64,000 nucleotides of DNA from Stentor roeselii (GCA_006503475.1 RSEH01000150.1:1-64000), one strand, 5' to 3'; positions 47,741 to 57,988 are shown, counted from the stretch's first letter. Notes: a model not told the origin generated them from the letters alone. Program-made: numbers and translations.

Positions 47741-49279
47741 TTAAGGATCTCTTAAGAGATTCAAACGGTCTTGGATATATATATTGAGAGTTTCAGACCA
47801 ACCGTTCAACGGTGAAAAATTTGGAGCATTGTTGAATGGTTTATAGGGGATTGGGCAGCAGGATTTCAATGATGGACAGAACTGCATCACGTTATTTTTC
47901 AAAGTATCACTAAAGCAAAAACCAGAAGCAGTCTCAACATCATTCTTCAATAAATCTTTTTCATCATCATCAATATTTCCAGTAATTTTTTTTGAAACTT
48001 GAATCGAGCTTGTCCAAGTTTCCATTTTAAATCTAGTAAAAAACTTTCTCCTATTAGATGAGCTAAAATTTTCAATTATCTCAAGACGAGAAGAGTCATT
48101 ACCAAAAACAGCTGTTTTAAAAGATCGATTTTTTAAAGGATTCGGTGAAAAACATGACTGAACTTTCGAGGTTTGCGAAGCCAAAGTCCAGTTATTCACA
48201 GGATTAATTTTAAACGATTCTTGTTTAGAAATCTTTAAAATCTTTGGTTTTGAAGGAAAAAACATTGAAAAAGTTTCAGTTTTCAGTTTTTCTTCAGATT
48301 TACAAGCAATTAAATAAATAGTGTTTTCTTTTCTGCTTACTTGAAGCATGTCGCTGCTTTCATCAGCGAGTTCAATATTAAAAGTGTTTAGACTGAGAGC
48401 TAAGGACTGTTCTTCTTCAAGTTCGAGTAAATCATTATTTTCCTCACAAGTCCAACTCTCACAAGCTTCTTCAGAGGTTTGAACAGCGATGTTTCTTGTG
48501 TTTTTATTGGAATTGAAACTGATGAGTTCTTTGTAAAGTTCTTTATAATTGTCTTTTTTCAGCTTGTTTTCACTTAACTTATTCTTCATCTCAAATAAAT
48601 CATTTTTTAATTTGTTGCATTCTTCTCTAAGACTTTCATGCATATCTTTCTGTATTTTCGCTTTTTTTTGAAAGATTTCAATTTTTTCTTCATGATCTTT
48701 CAGAGTCTTTTCTTTTATAAACAACTCTTTTTTAAGTTTTTCTAGTTTTTTAGAAGAAACAAGTTTTAGGTTTAAAAGATTTGACCTTTCTTCATTTAAC
48801 TCAGTTTCAAGTCGTGACTGATAAAGTTTCGCATTTGTCTTGGTTTGAATCAGATCATTTTTCAACGAATTTCTTTCAGAGATGACAAAATCTTGATTTT
48901 TCTCAAGAGTTTCAATGTAGCTGTTAAGACTTTCAAGTCTCTTTTCGTAGTCTTCTTCTGATTTCAGTAAAATCTCAATTTTTGACTCAAGTTCTTCAAT
49001 TTTGAACTCGGATTCAACTTTAAATGATTCGAGGTTTGAGAGACTTCTACTGTAATTTTCTATTAATTGTTGGAAAGTTTGAGTTATTTGAATCAGCTTC
49101 TGGGCTTTTGAGTTGTGTTCTTGTAAGTATTGTGAAAGAATTTCGTTGATTTCTGAAAGGTCTTTGAATGAGAACTTGAATGAAGGTAAAGGCTTTTCAA
49201 AGTAGTTGACTAGTGAGTCGATTTTTTGGCATAATGATGAAGGGATGCCTGAATATCGAGATGGGAAGATGGGGTTCAT
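47741..49279 (-). CDS. Coiled-coil protein with disordered C-terminal half
   Basis: 512 aa. The N-terminal 60 residues are followed by coiled coil from about 60 to 245 (KIEILLKSEEDYEKRLESLN, KLKKELFIKEKTLKDHEEKI). The remaining half is Ser/Asn/Phe-rich with scattered Cys and short repeated-looking motifs (NNWTLASQTSKVQSC, TWTSSIQVSKK). No known domain. It is convergent with the EF-hand-like gene (65 bp). Confidence 0.75.
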   Translation of the reverse strand: MNPIFPSRYSGIPSSLCQKIDSLVNYFEKPLPSFKFSFKDLSEINEILSQYLQEHNSKAQKLIQITQTFQQLIENYSRSLSNLESFKVESEFKIEELESKIEILLKSEEDYEKRLESLNSYIETLEKNQDFVISERNSLKNDLIQTKTNAKLYQSRLETELNEERSNLLNLKLVSSKKLEKLKKELFIKEKTLKDHEEKIEIFQKKAKIQKDMHESLREECNKLKNDLFEMKNKLSENKLKKDNYKELYKELISFNSNKNTRNIAVQTSEEACESWTCEENNDLLELEEEQSLALSLNTFNIELADESSDMLQVSRKENTIYLIACKSEEKLKTETFSMFFPSKPKILKISKQESFKINPVNNWTLASQTSKVQSCFSPNPLKNRSFKTAVFGNDSSRLEIIENFSSSNRRKFFTRFKMETWTSSIQVSKKITGNIDDDEKDLLKNDVETASGFCFSDTLKNNVMQFCPSLKSCCPIPYKPFNNAPNFSPLNGWSETLNIYIQDRLNLLRDP

Positions 49280-50146
49280 GGATGATTAGAATATATTAAA
49301 TTCAGATTTTTTTTTTTTTGAATGGAAATGGAGATGATTAGGAAGAAGTGGGGTTTAGTTGAGTTTGATTTTTTTTATTATTTTTTAGTTTGAGAGATGG
49401 GGTAGGGATCGTTAGCTTATTTATCATAGTTATTAAAATTATTTTCAATTAAAATTAGATTTAATTACAAATAGTTCCAAAGTGAATTATCTTTTCTTGG
49501 CTAAATAAAAGAATTATAAAAAAATTCTTTATCCTAATAAAAATTTTGGATTTTTTTATGAAAAGCTGTACTTTGGTTATAATCGGTAGACTAATATAAA
49601 TTTAATCTCTCTATAAAGAATTAAAAAAAGAAATGATTGTCTTAAGCAGGTATTAATATAAATAAAGACTATTAAAGTAATCAAGAATATTATAAGGACA
49701 ATCAATACTCTTAAGTAATCTTTTTTATATATAAAGCCTGGTAAGAGTATTCTTAATACGACACACAATAATCCAAAAATTCTCAAAAGAGCATAATTAC
49801 TCAATAACTATTTCCCAAGATTCTAAAAGTTCTCAATCCTCTTCAAACTTAAAGCAACTAAAAATCTATTATTATTCAAAAATCCCACTAATTCCCTAAA
49901 TCCAAAAATATTTATACAATCAGAAATCCTTAAGGAGTGTAAGAGGTGACAGGTTAAATCTTTGAAAGCAAGATCTAGTATATACCTCATTCAATATGTC
50001 AAAGTGACCCATCAGTATAGAAAGCTATCCCGAATACACTTTGAAACTCCGAGTTTCAACAAGAAAAAATCCATTAAATACGACATTTCTTGAAATTCCA
50101 TATGGGACTCACAAGTAAAATCCCCTTCTTCAACCCCGAGATATAA
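49280..50146. other. Divergent spacer without a supported gene
   Basis: 867 bp between divergently oriented genes, so it should hold both promoters. It begins with a T9-rich run and G/T-rich DNA and ends in C/A-rich DNA at the plus-strand gene. A minus-strand 75-codon hydrophobic frame (49577-49804) has only a TTG start and low-complexity content and is not accepted. No RNA gene is recognised. Confidence 0.5.
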
Positions 50147-50935
50147 ATGTCACTAGACAACTCAACCGTTCTCTTCCAAGAAGAAATGTCAAATCTCAAT
50201 GAAATCTCAAAGGTCCATGAAAATAACCTGAGACAAATCGAAAAAGACATAAACCATCAAATAGAAACTTTTAAAGCAAAGGTAAAAACCATTCATTCCT
50301 TATTCTCAGAAATGAGATCATTAACTTCAACCAGCTTCACCCTTTCAAACGCAAAAATCTCTTTGATTCGAACCCTGACAAGTGAAATAAACCCAGAACT
50401 TCAATCATTTCAAGAAAAAATAACCAAACTCCAAACAGAAATCAAAGAAAACTATGAAACTCAAAACATAATCCAATCAAGAAAAAATTTCTTCATCGAG
50501 AACCCAGAAGTCGAAAAATTGAAAAAACATCTCAAGGACTTAGAATCTGATTTTCAAGACCTTTTAACAACCCAGGAAGAAAACCTTTCAAAGCAAGACT
50601 CAGAGTTATCAACCCGTCTAAGAAAAGTTAAAAACGACTACAGAATCACGAAATACTTAAACCGTCTAACTTCAAGAAAGCTTTCAAAAGAAGCAAGTGT
50701 TCACATTTTCACAAATCGAGAAGAGTTCCAGTCCTTAATGTCATCAAGTCACCTGAAAGAACTGACCTATCAGTCCGAGTTGATAAAGTCTTCAAACAAC
50801 TACAAAAAATCACCAACACCTGAACCATTCCATCATCTTTCTCCTCCATCCAATATTTTCCTCTCCCACTTTCTTTATTTCCTGATCGGAGTTTCAATAT
50901 GTCTTATTTTCCTCAAGCTTTGTCCATTTCTTTAA
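50147..50935 (+). CDS. Tail-anchored coiled-coil membrane protein
   Basis: 262 aa. It is mostly coiled coil (EKDINHQIETFKAKVKTIHS, KITKLQTEIKENYETQN) with a C-terminal transmembrane segment (FLSHFLYFLIGVSICLIFLKLC) ending four residues later. This topology is typical of SNARE-like or organelle-tethering tail-anchored proteins. No clear SNARE zero-layer is identified, so the family stays open. The Lon gene begins 25 bp after the stop. Confidence 0.7.
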   Translation: MSLDNSTVLFQEEMSNLNEISKVHENNLRQIEKDINHQIETFKAKVKTIHSLFSEMRSLTSTSFTLSNAKISLIRTLTSEINPELQSFQEKITKLQTEIKENYETQNIIQSRKNFFIENPEVEKLKKHLKDLESDFQDLLTTQEENLSKQDSELSTRLRKVKNDYRITKYLNRLTSRKLSKEASVHIFTNREEFQSLMSSSHLKELTYQSELIKSSNNYKKSPTPEPFHHLSPPSNIFLSHFLYFLIGVSICLIFLKLCPFL

Positions 50936-50960
50936 CAATGATATCTAATCCTCATAAATA

Positions 50961-53342
50961 ATGTCAAAGACAAATATACCTCTAGTCACCTTGACCAACA
51001 AAGTCTTCCTGCCAGGTTCATCAATGACCTTAGCAATGAAAGACTACAATCTCTGTAAAAATCATTTAGTCTCCCGCGGGAAAAAGCTGAAGATGTTCGG
51101 AATTGTCACTTTTCGAGACCCAGGTAAAAAAATCTTCTACTCTTACGGAACACTTGTCGGGGTGGCTTCAGAGTCGCCCATCATCAACTCAGAAGGAATG
51201 TTTCCAGGCCTGAGCATGGGCCTGACCAACCAAAACAGCTGGAAACTTTTCGTGATAGGTGTTGAAAGATTTAAGATTCTCAACTTTTCAGAAGAAAACG
51301 GAACAGTCTATGCCAATATCCAGGTGGAAAAGGACCGAGATGCAAAAGTATCTGAAAAACTTTTAGATGAACTGAAAAACATTGGAAAAGCTTATATCCG
51401 GTCGTTACCGACTCCTGAGTATATCACTAATGAAAGAGAAAAAATTATTTCAGATGAACAGGATGTGTCTCAGTTAGGGTTTATTATTGCTGGACTTTTA
51501 GAAATTCCTTTTTCGGATAAACAAGCAATTTTAGAGAATTTTCGATTGGAAGATAGGACTCAAAAACTTATTCAACTTCTTAGTTCTTTCTTGGCTGAAG
51601 ACCAACTCAGTCAGGAAGTCTCGGAAAAGATGAAACAGGGCCTTTCGAAAAGACTGGAAATTAGGAAAAAGGAAATTGAAAGTAAACTTGAATCTACTGA
51701 TGACCACCAGGTTCTTGAGGAAAAACTTCAGTCTCTTGAAATTCCTGTTGAGTATAAAAAAGTCGTGTTTGAAGAGATGAAAAGATTGAAAAGTACCAGA
51801 AAGACTTCAGTTGAATATAACTCGTTAAGGAATTATTTGGATACTGTTGTTGCTTTACCTTGGAATGTCTCGTCGAAAGATAGTTATGATATTCACAAAG
51901 CACGTGAAAAACTTGATTCAGATCACTTTGGATTGGAAAAAGTGAAAAAAAGGATTCTTGAGTATATTGCGGTTAGGGCTCTTAGAGGGGATATGAATGG
52001 ATCTATTATTTGCTTTGTTGGACCTCCTGGAGTTGGAAAGACTAGTCTGGGAAAATCTGTTGCTGATGCCATTGGAAGGAAATTCGTTAGGATGGCACTT
52101 GGTGGCGTCAGGGATGAAGCTGAAATTAGGGGACATCGAAGGACTTATGTTGCTTCTATGCCGGGAAGTTTTATTAATGTGAGGTTTATTTAGGCTTTCA
52201 AGAGATGTGGAACAAATAATCCTGTTATACTTTTAGATGAAATTGATAAAGTTGGTACTGGCTCACGTGGCGACCCATCTTCAGCCCTCTTAGAAGTACT
52301 TGACCCAGCTCAAAACCATTCCTTCGTCGACCACTACCTAAGCATTCCATTCGACCTATCAAAAGTCCTCTTCATAGCAACAGCAAACAACCCAGAAGCC
52401 ATCCCGCACGCACTTCTAGACCGAATGGAAATGATAGAAATCACTGGTTACACAATCCACGAAAAGGTAAAAATCGCATCCAACTACTTACTTCCCAAGC
52501 AAATCTCTGAAAACGGTTTAAAACCCGGTTTTTTACAAGTCCCTGAAGAAGTCCTCAGCAAAATAGTTTTAGACTACACCAGAGAAGCCGGAGTAAGACA
52601 ACTAGAAAGAAGCATCAGTGCGATTTGTCGTTGGAACGCAATGAAAGTGATCACATCAGACAACCCAAAATCTTTCACCGTCAAAGAAGAGACTCTAGAA
52701 GAAGTACTTGGAGTTCCTATCTTTATCAATGATCTAAGTCAAAGAGTAGCTGTTCCAGGAGTCGTCATCGGCATGGCCTGGACTGCAGTGGGTGGAAAAA
52801 TCATGATAGTTGAAAGTTCCAAGTGCCCTGGGCAAGGGTCTTTGAAAATCACGGGGAAATTAGGAGAGGTTATGAAAGAATCAGTCAGTACTGCAGTGAG
52901 TTGGATTAAGGTGAACTTAAGAGATATTTTACCGAAGACTGAAAGTTTAACGAAATGTGAAGGTTTTGATGGAGTTGATCTTCATATTCATTTTCCTGCT
53001 GCCGCTGTGCCTAAAGATGGACCTTCTGCTGGAATTACGATTACTACTGCCTTGGTTAGCTTGCTCACAGGCATCAGGGCTAGGGGAGATGTTGCAATGA
53101 CTGGAGAAATATCACTTACTGGAAAAGTACTTCCTATTGGAGGTGTCAAGGAGAAGGTCTTAGGAGCTCATAGAATGGGAATCAAAACTATCATCTTGCC
53201 GAAACTCAATAAAAAAGATATTAAGGAAATACCGGAAATGGTTAAAAAAGAACTGAAATTTGTGCTTGTTGATCATGTCACTGAAGTTATTAAATGTGCT
53301 TTAGAAACCATTCCGTTGAGTCATTTGTGGACTAGGGTTTAA
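50961..53342 (+). CDS. LON: Lon ATP-dependent protease (LONP2-like N-terminus)
   Basis: Exons 50961-52178 and 52194-53342 are joined over a 15-nt intron (gtgaggtttatttag), giving 788 aa. The order is a Lon N-domain (PLVTLTNKVFLPGSSM), AAA+ module (Walker A GPPGVGKTSLGK, Walker B ILLDEIDKVG across exon 2, sensor ATANNPEAIP) and protease domain with catalytic Ser in KDGPSAGIT and Lys in GGVKEKVLG. The N-terminal LPGS and the 788-aa length favour the peroxisomal LONP2 type. However, the C-terminus WTRV is not an SKL-type signal, and no mitochondrial presequence is obvious. It degrades misfolded or oxidised proteins in its compartment. Confidence 0.95.
52179..52193 (+). other. 15-nt intron in the Lon gene
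   Basis: The sequence is gtgaggtttatttag. Splicing joins MPGSFIN to AFKRCGTNNPVILLDEID, a strictly conserved Lon region, so this junction is the best-proven in the window. Confidence 0.97.
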
Positions 53343-53417
53343 GTATGATAAGTTTATAGATTAAGAGAATGAGAGGTTTAGGGTTGATTTTTGGAGTGGG
53401 TTAGAGGATTTTTTTTT

Positions 53418-53572
53418 TTGAATTAGAGGAATTATTTGATGTGATAATTTTTAGAGTTTATTTAAGGTTTTAGCTTTTATCATCATTTTAAATTTAGATT
53501 TGAATTAGAGAGATTATTTGATGTGATATTTTTTTAGAGTTTTTTTAAGATTTTCAGCTTTCATAATCATTT
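53418..53572 (+). repeat. Two-copy direct repeat, period 82 bp, downstream of Lon
   Basis: A block beginning tttgaattagag with attatttgatgtgat recurs 82 bp later (copies at about 53418 and 53500) with roughly 85-90 percent identity by eye. It lies between the Lon stop and the next ATG at 53579 and ends just upstream of that gene. Confidence 0.8.
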
Positions 53573-53578
53573 CAAAAA

Positions 53579-54259
53579 ATGATCACAAATTATAAATTCC
53601 GGAAAAAGTTCTCATCCAAAAGTCCTTTCAACGAATATCTTGGTCAAGGCACAATGACTAGCTTTTACAATTCACATCAATCTTACAGGGAACCTTCAGC
53701 GCCGAAAAAAACTTATCTTTACTCAAACCGCAGATATCAAGTATTGACGACTCAGACCAAGTCAAAAGAAAGATCTTCAGCAATTAATACCAAGATAAAA
53801 ACTTTGATTCGACCTTCTAGTCAAGGGAATAACAGGATTTTTGAATCTTCAGTGTATTTAACTGATCCCATAAGTAATACTCCTTTCGAGTTTGAAGTCG
53901 ATTGGTTTAAAGCAGTGACTGAAAAAATCCATCAAGTAGGATCATCAAATTCATCAATTGATAAGTTTCATTATTCATTCCAAACAACTAAAGAAGAAAA
54001 AGGTACTCTTAGATTACAAAATTCCTCATTAAATCGTAAAATTGACATTGAAAAATTTAAGGAGACCGAAAACATTGCTGCAGTGATCATACAAGCCTGC
54101 TGGCGAGGTTTCAAAGCTCGAAAATTTTTCAAAAACCAAAAAAAATCCAATCTCCTCCAAAAAGCTGAACAAAAGGCCCGAAACGCAATAAAAGAATACG
54201 AAGAATTAAAATCCCAAATCCAACGTCTCCGCAAAAAACAAATCAACAATCCCGGGTGA
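53579..54259 (+). CDS. IQ-motif protein (probable calmodulin binder)
   Basis: 226 aa. A Ser/Tyr-rich N-terminal part leads to an IQ-like motif near residue 170 (AVIIQACWRGFKARKFF), which fits the IQxxxRGxxxR calmodulin or light-chain binding consensus. A basic coiled-coil end follows (EYEELKSQIQRLRKKQ). It is likely a Ca/calmodulin-regulated cytoskeletal protein. It ends with TGA; an in-frame TAA follows a few codons on. Confidence 0.7.
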   Translation: MITNYKFRKKFSSKSPFNEYLGQGTMTSFYNSHQSYREPSAPKKTYLYSNRRYQVLTTQTKSKERSSAINTKIKTLIRPSSQGNNRIFESSVYLTDPISNTPFEFEVDWFKAVTEKIHQVGSSNSSIDKFHYSFQTTKEEKGTLRLQNSSLNRKIDIEKFKETENIAAVIIQACWRGFKARKFFKNQKKSNLLQKAEQKARNAIKEYEELKSQIQRLRKKQINNPG

Positions 54260-54344
54260 TCCCGTAATCCTAAATTTTAACCGAAATTTAAATATTTTCG
54301 ATTTCCCTCAAACATTGAAGACTCTTCCAATCCCATAACAATAT

Positions 54345-55109
54345 ATGTCGACAATTGAAGATTTTGAAGAAGTTGACTGTTCAGAAGAAGCGAATCCATC
54401 AAACATCCTTCCAAAATCAAAGTCAAAAACAAAGCCTCTTCTAAACAAATCAAAAATTCCAGTGCTTGACAGCACTTGCATAAACTCAAACACTTACGAC
54501 TACGAGAAGCTGATGAGCCTGATATCGCCAAATCGCATCAAAGAGTCAATTGACTTCGAGTCAAAAAGACTTAACTCTTTAGCAACTCCTAAAAGAAAGG
54601 TATTCGAAGTTGCTGACCGACTTTTGTATTATCAGCAACTCTCTGATAACAGGACCAGGTTCAAGAAAATCGAGCAGGAACATAAAGAAATGGAAAATTG
54701 CACTTTTTCACCAAAGATCAACAATAGTAACCCAAGAAGAAGCTTCAGTAAGTTCATGGAACATCAAAACGATTATCAAAAAATCAAAAGAGTTAAAATT
54801 GATAAGAAAAAAGTAGTCTTGTCTAAAGAAAAACAAGGAAAAGATGATTTGAGTCCGAAAATTGAAATAAGTCCTGGATCACAGAAGATAAATAACTTCA
54901 AGAAAAATAAAAAATCGGTTCATGATCGACTTTATGAAGACTCGAAAACTTATAAAAAGAGTTTATCCGTCTTTGCAGCTGAGGGACTTACACAGTCTTT
55001 TAGTCCTGATTGCAAGTCGAATAAGCACTATTTAATTAAAGATGCTCTTGGTTCTGAGGTTTTCAGTCCCAAATCAACATCGGTTTGTATAGCATTGAAG
55101 AAGCCTTAG
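54345..55109 (+). CDS. Hypothetical basic protein
   Basis: 254 aa, rich in Lys, Ser and Asn. It contains a segment (ENCTFSPKINNSNPRRSFSK) of the type CTFxPxIN that recurs in many ciliary and cytoskeletal proteins of protists, with a second similar piece near the C-terminus (HDRLYEDSKTYKKSLSV). The repeated FxPxI motif with RLYxD hints at a common protist protein family of unknown function. ATG is at 54345. Confidence 0.65.
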   Translation: MSTIEDFEEVDCSEEANPSNILPKSKSKTKPLLNKSKIPVLDSTCINSNTYDYEKLMSLISPNRIKESIDFESKRLNSLATPKRKVFEVADRLLYYQQLSDNRTRFKKIEQEHKEMENCTFSPKINNSNPRRSFSKFMEHQNDYQKIKRVKIDKKKVVLSKEKQGKDDLSPKIEISPGSQKINNFKKNKKSVHDRLYEDSKTYKKSLSVFAAEGLTQSFSPDCKSNKHYLIKDALGSEVFSPKSTSVCIALKKP

Positions 55110-55188
55110 AGACAGAATAGTGTAATTAAGAGTTTCTTAAGGACAGCAACGGGTTCAGTTGGAGGAATTAGATTAGTATTGGTGGATG

Positions 55189-56178
55189 CTAACTAGTTAA
55201 ATCATGGGACTTTTGGATTGAAAAAACTCCTTTGGTGTCTTGAATTTTGCATATTTCTTGCTTTTCAGGAAGATAGATGTGAATTGAAGTTGATTCAGAG
55301 TTTTTCTTATAGACTAGATTGCTTGGAGTCCAGAAGTTTTCAGATTTCATTGCGAATCTGAAAATAGGATGATTTGAGATGTGACCATTATAGGAAGAGA
55401 GACTTTCAGTGTTTCTGGAGTTTAACTGTGTATTAAAAATCAAAACTTGTTTTTCGTTTTCTTTAGGGTTGAAAAAAAAAGTGAAGATTGAATCATTTTC
55501 TATGAAACTCAGAGGACTGACTATTTTACATAAAATATCTGAAAATTCTACATTTTCAGTTTGATTCATGGAAAGGTTTAAACTTTCGATAGTAAAATAC
55601 GACTTATACTTCAAAAGACCCCCAATCACAAATAGCACATCTCTATGAATGACAGCTGAATGAAAAAACCTTGGATTTGCAAGTTTCAACTTGAATCCCT
55701 TATCAAATAAATCGTCTACATCATCTAAAATTTTGTGAGATTTGTGCCCACCAGTCAAAATCAGGCGATTATTGAAAACATTCATCGTGAACCCAGCTCT
55801 TCCATTCAAGTTTTCCTTAACAATCTTAAAACTTTCCTTCACAAGGTCAACAAGCCAAACAGACCCATCTATAACAACAGGAATCACATCAGAATTTAAG
55901 TCTTCATCTTTTGCTTTATTCAAATAAACCCTCTTCCCATTTTCAATCCAAAAGGGCCTTAACCCCTTAGACCGATCATTTTCTAATTTTGTCAAGTTTT
56001 CTCTTGATTTTTCCATTACTTTTTTGTTAAACTCTTGAATTTGTTTAATATTTTCAGTCGTTTTGCAGATTAAGTAATGAGGAGGGCCGATATGTTCAAA
56101 AGAGTGAAATTTACATAAGACTTGTAAGTCATAAGCACAGTAAACATCAGCTTCTAAGCATTCATGGCAATCTGACAT
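55189..56178 (-). CDS. Kelch-type protein with B-box-like zinc motif
   Basis: 329 aa. The first 35 residues carry spaced Cys/His (CHECLEADVYCAYDLQVLCKFH, then EHIG), similar to a B-box-type zinc finger. The rest contains beta-propeller, kelch-like segments (NRLILTGGHKSH, RFFHSAVIHRDVLFVIGG, LIFNTQLNS). The roughly four visible blades suggest a small or degenerate propeller. The partner is unknown; zinc finger plus Kelch suggests a ubiquitin-related or scaffold role (inference). ATG is at 56178. The opposite-strand gene starts 8 bp away. Confidence 0.65.
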   Translation of the reverse strand: MSDCHECLEADVYCAYDLQVLCKFHSFEHIGPPHYLICKTTENIKQIQEFNKKVMEKSRENLTKLENDRSKGLRPFWIENGKRVYLNKAKDEDLNSDVIPVVIDGSVWLVDLVKESFKIVKENLNGRAGFTMNVFNNRLILTGGHKSHKILDDVDDLFDKGFKLKLANPRFFHSAVIHRDVLFVIGGLLKYKSYFTIESLNLSMNQTENVEFSDILCKIVSPLSFIENDSIFTFFFNPKENEKQVLIFNTQLNSRNTESLSSYNGHISNHPIFRFAMKSENFWTPSNLVYKKNSESTSIHIYLPEKQEICKIQDTKGVFSIQKSHDLTS

Positions 56179-56186
56179 TTATTATA

Positions 56187-56492
56187 ATGAAAAAGGTGGA
56201 ACATGAGAGCAGTTCTACAAGAAATGTGGAATTGGTTGATAGTTACGAGATCTCTCCTTATAGTTTCGCTCGTGAACAAGGAATTGACTTGCAAAAACTT
56301 GTGACTGGGGTCTTGGTCTGTGTCTTGGGTTTCGTGTTTTTAGGTGTTTCTATCCAGTATCAAGAAGAGAAATTTATAAGGGATAAGACTTTTAACTATT
56401 ATTGTGCTACTGTTGTTTGCTTGGTGATCGGAGCGTCACTTATTTATAAAGCTTATTATGACAGATATCGCCTTCTCGGAAATTTCGTTTAG
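56187..56492 (+). CDS. Small two-transmembrane protein (possibly TMEM230/134-like)
   Basis: 101 aa with two hydrophobic helices (LVTGVLVCVLGFVFLGVSI and YYCATVVCLVIGASLIY), a short loop between them and a short tail AYYDRYRLLGNF. The spacing resembles TMEM230/TMEM134 vesicle-membrane proteins, but the match is weak. The stop is TAG. It shares an 8-bp start-to-start spacer with the kelch gene. Confidence 0.6.
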   Translation: MKKVEHESSSTRNVELVDSYEISPYSFAREQGIDLQKLVTGVLVCVLGFVFLGVSIQYQEEKFIRDKTFNYYCATVVCLVIGASLIYKAYYDRYRLLGNFV

Positions 56493-56590
56493 TCAAGATT
56501 TAAATAAGATTTGATGATAGGATTAAATATTCACCGTTTAAGTCTTTTTAATCATTCATAATGAATATCATTGAAAAATTATTTATTCAA

Positions 56591-57970
56591 TCACATCAAA
56601 GGCTTGATCCTCGGCTTGGGTTTTCCTTCAACATCTAAATTTTTATACCGAGCACAAACTTCATCTAAACTTTCAACAGCCTGATCAAATCTTTCCTTTT
56701 CCATGAAGTTTGTGTAATGATGCACATTCGCCTTCCTCTTATAAAGTCTCATGAACTTAGTTTTAAGACTCGCGAAATGGTTAACAATGCAACTGTTATT
56801 AGAAAGACATAAAAGTGAATAAGGCATTCCAACAGGAGGAGTATTACAAAGTCCAATTTTATACCCTTCCTGATTCCAGCTGATCATTTTCATGTCATTT
56901 TTAATTCTACCGATATTTCGATGAATATCAGAAATTTTTGCATCGCCTCTTAAAATAAGTCCACAAGCCAAATAAGTAGAATGTTTCGGGTCGACTTTTA
57001 ACAACTGGAAGTCTTTATCAATAACATCATTAAAGATCTGATCAAGTCGTCTCGGTTCCATTTTCACGTCTAAAATCGAGTACAAGGGACTGATACTTGA
57101 AACTAGATAAGGCATCTTAGGAAAAGGCACAAGGTTCATTGTTATTTCGTTTAAGTCCACGTTTAACATTCCCTCGAAACGCATTGAACAGGTCAGGTTG
57201 TTTAACATGTGAGCGATTATGTTGTTCATTTTGGCGAAGGCTTCTTTTTTGTCGCTTGGCTGGGCGATGTCGTTTTTTATTTCTTTTTTAGATTTTCTTT
57301 TGCTTTCTTCTATCATTTCTAGCATACCGATTAGTGCTTGGTTGTCTACTGGAAGTACACAGTCTGCGAACTCTGTTAGAACACTCATTGCTAGGACTGA
57401 GTTGTATGGACCTGTCACTACATCGTCTTCTGGGAAGACAACTGTGGAAAAACGGAAGACTTCTGGGAAGTTGTCTGCGAGTAATGATAAAGTGTAAGTT
57501 CCAACTCCACTTCCAGTTCCCCCTCCCATACTATGTGTAAGAAAAAACGACTGAATAGAGTCACAATGTTCCACATTATACCTAACTTTCTCCAAAATAT
57601 CCTCATGATACTTCTGTCCATACTCATAATGTCCATGAGCCCAGTTATTTCCAGCTCCAGAAACATCCGAAATAAGCTGGCGGGAATCAAACAATTCGCC
57701 CAGGTCACTTCTAAGCATATTATTGATAACCCCTTCTTCCATATCAATAACAACCGACCTAGCCCTAAGATTACAAATAGGTTTTCCGACAGGTATATCA
57801 AGAGGTTCAGCATACCGAGTATCAACATTTCTAAAAAAGCTCGACAAAGCATCATCAAAAACTCCAGACTTGTTATACCTTGCATGTTCCTGCAAAGCAA
57901 GATCCCAGAACCTCATAGCGATTTGATTTCCACATTGACCAACCTGCACCGTGACGAGTTCTCTAGGCAT
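56591..57970 (-). CDS. TUBE1: Epsilon-tubulin
   Basis: 459 aa. The protein begins RELVTVQVGQCGNQIAMRFWDLALQEH, where FWDLAL is typical of epsilon-tubulin. It has FFRNVDTR, the GTP loop HSMGGGTGSGVGTY, FPEDDVVTGPYNSVLAM, SMRFEGMLNVDLNEI and a long match to the C-terminal domain (MISWNQEGYKIGLC, MRLYKRKANVHHYTNF). Epsilon-tubulin is required for triplet microtubules of centrioles and basal bodies, consistent with a heavily ciliated cell. ATG is at 57970. A selenoprotein gene lies upstream on the same strand, and its SECIS fills the spacer. Confidence 0.95.
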   Translation of the reverse strand: MPRELVTVQVGQCGNQIAMRFWDLALQEHARYNKSGVFDDALSSFFRNVDTRYAEPLDIPVGKPICNLRARSVVIDMEEGVINNMLRSDLGELFDSRQLISDVSGAGNNWAHGHYEYGQKYHEDILEKVRYNVEHCDSIQSFFLTHSMGGGTGSGVGTYTLSLLADNFPEVFRFSTVVFPEDDVVTGPYNSVLAMSVLTEFADCVLPVDNQALIGMLEMIEESKRKSKKEIKNDIAQPSDKKEAFAKMNNIIAHMLNNLTCSMRFEGMLNVDLNEITMNLVPFPKMPYLVSSISPLYSILDVKMEPRRLDQIFNDVIDKDFQLLKVDPKHSTYLACGLILRGDAKISDIHRNIGRIKNDMKMISWNQEGYKIGLCNTPPVGMPYSLLCLSNNSCIVNHFASLKTKFMRLYKRKANVHHYTNFMEKERFDQAVESLDEVCARYKNLDVEGKPKPRIKPLM

Positions 57971-57988
57971 TTATAAGATTAATACTTA

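Noticed and set aside
49577-49804. Minus-strand hydrophobic 75-codon frame
   Set aside because: It has only a TTG start, and hydrophobic runs are expected from AT-rich DNA.
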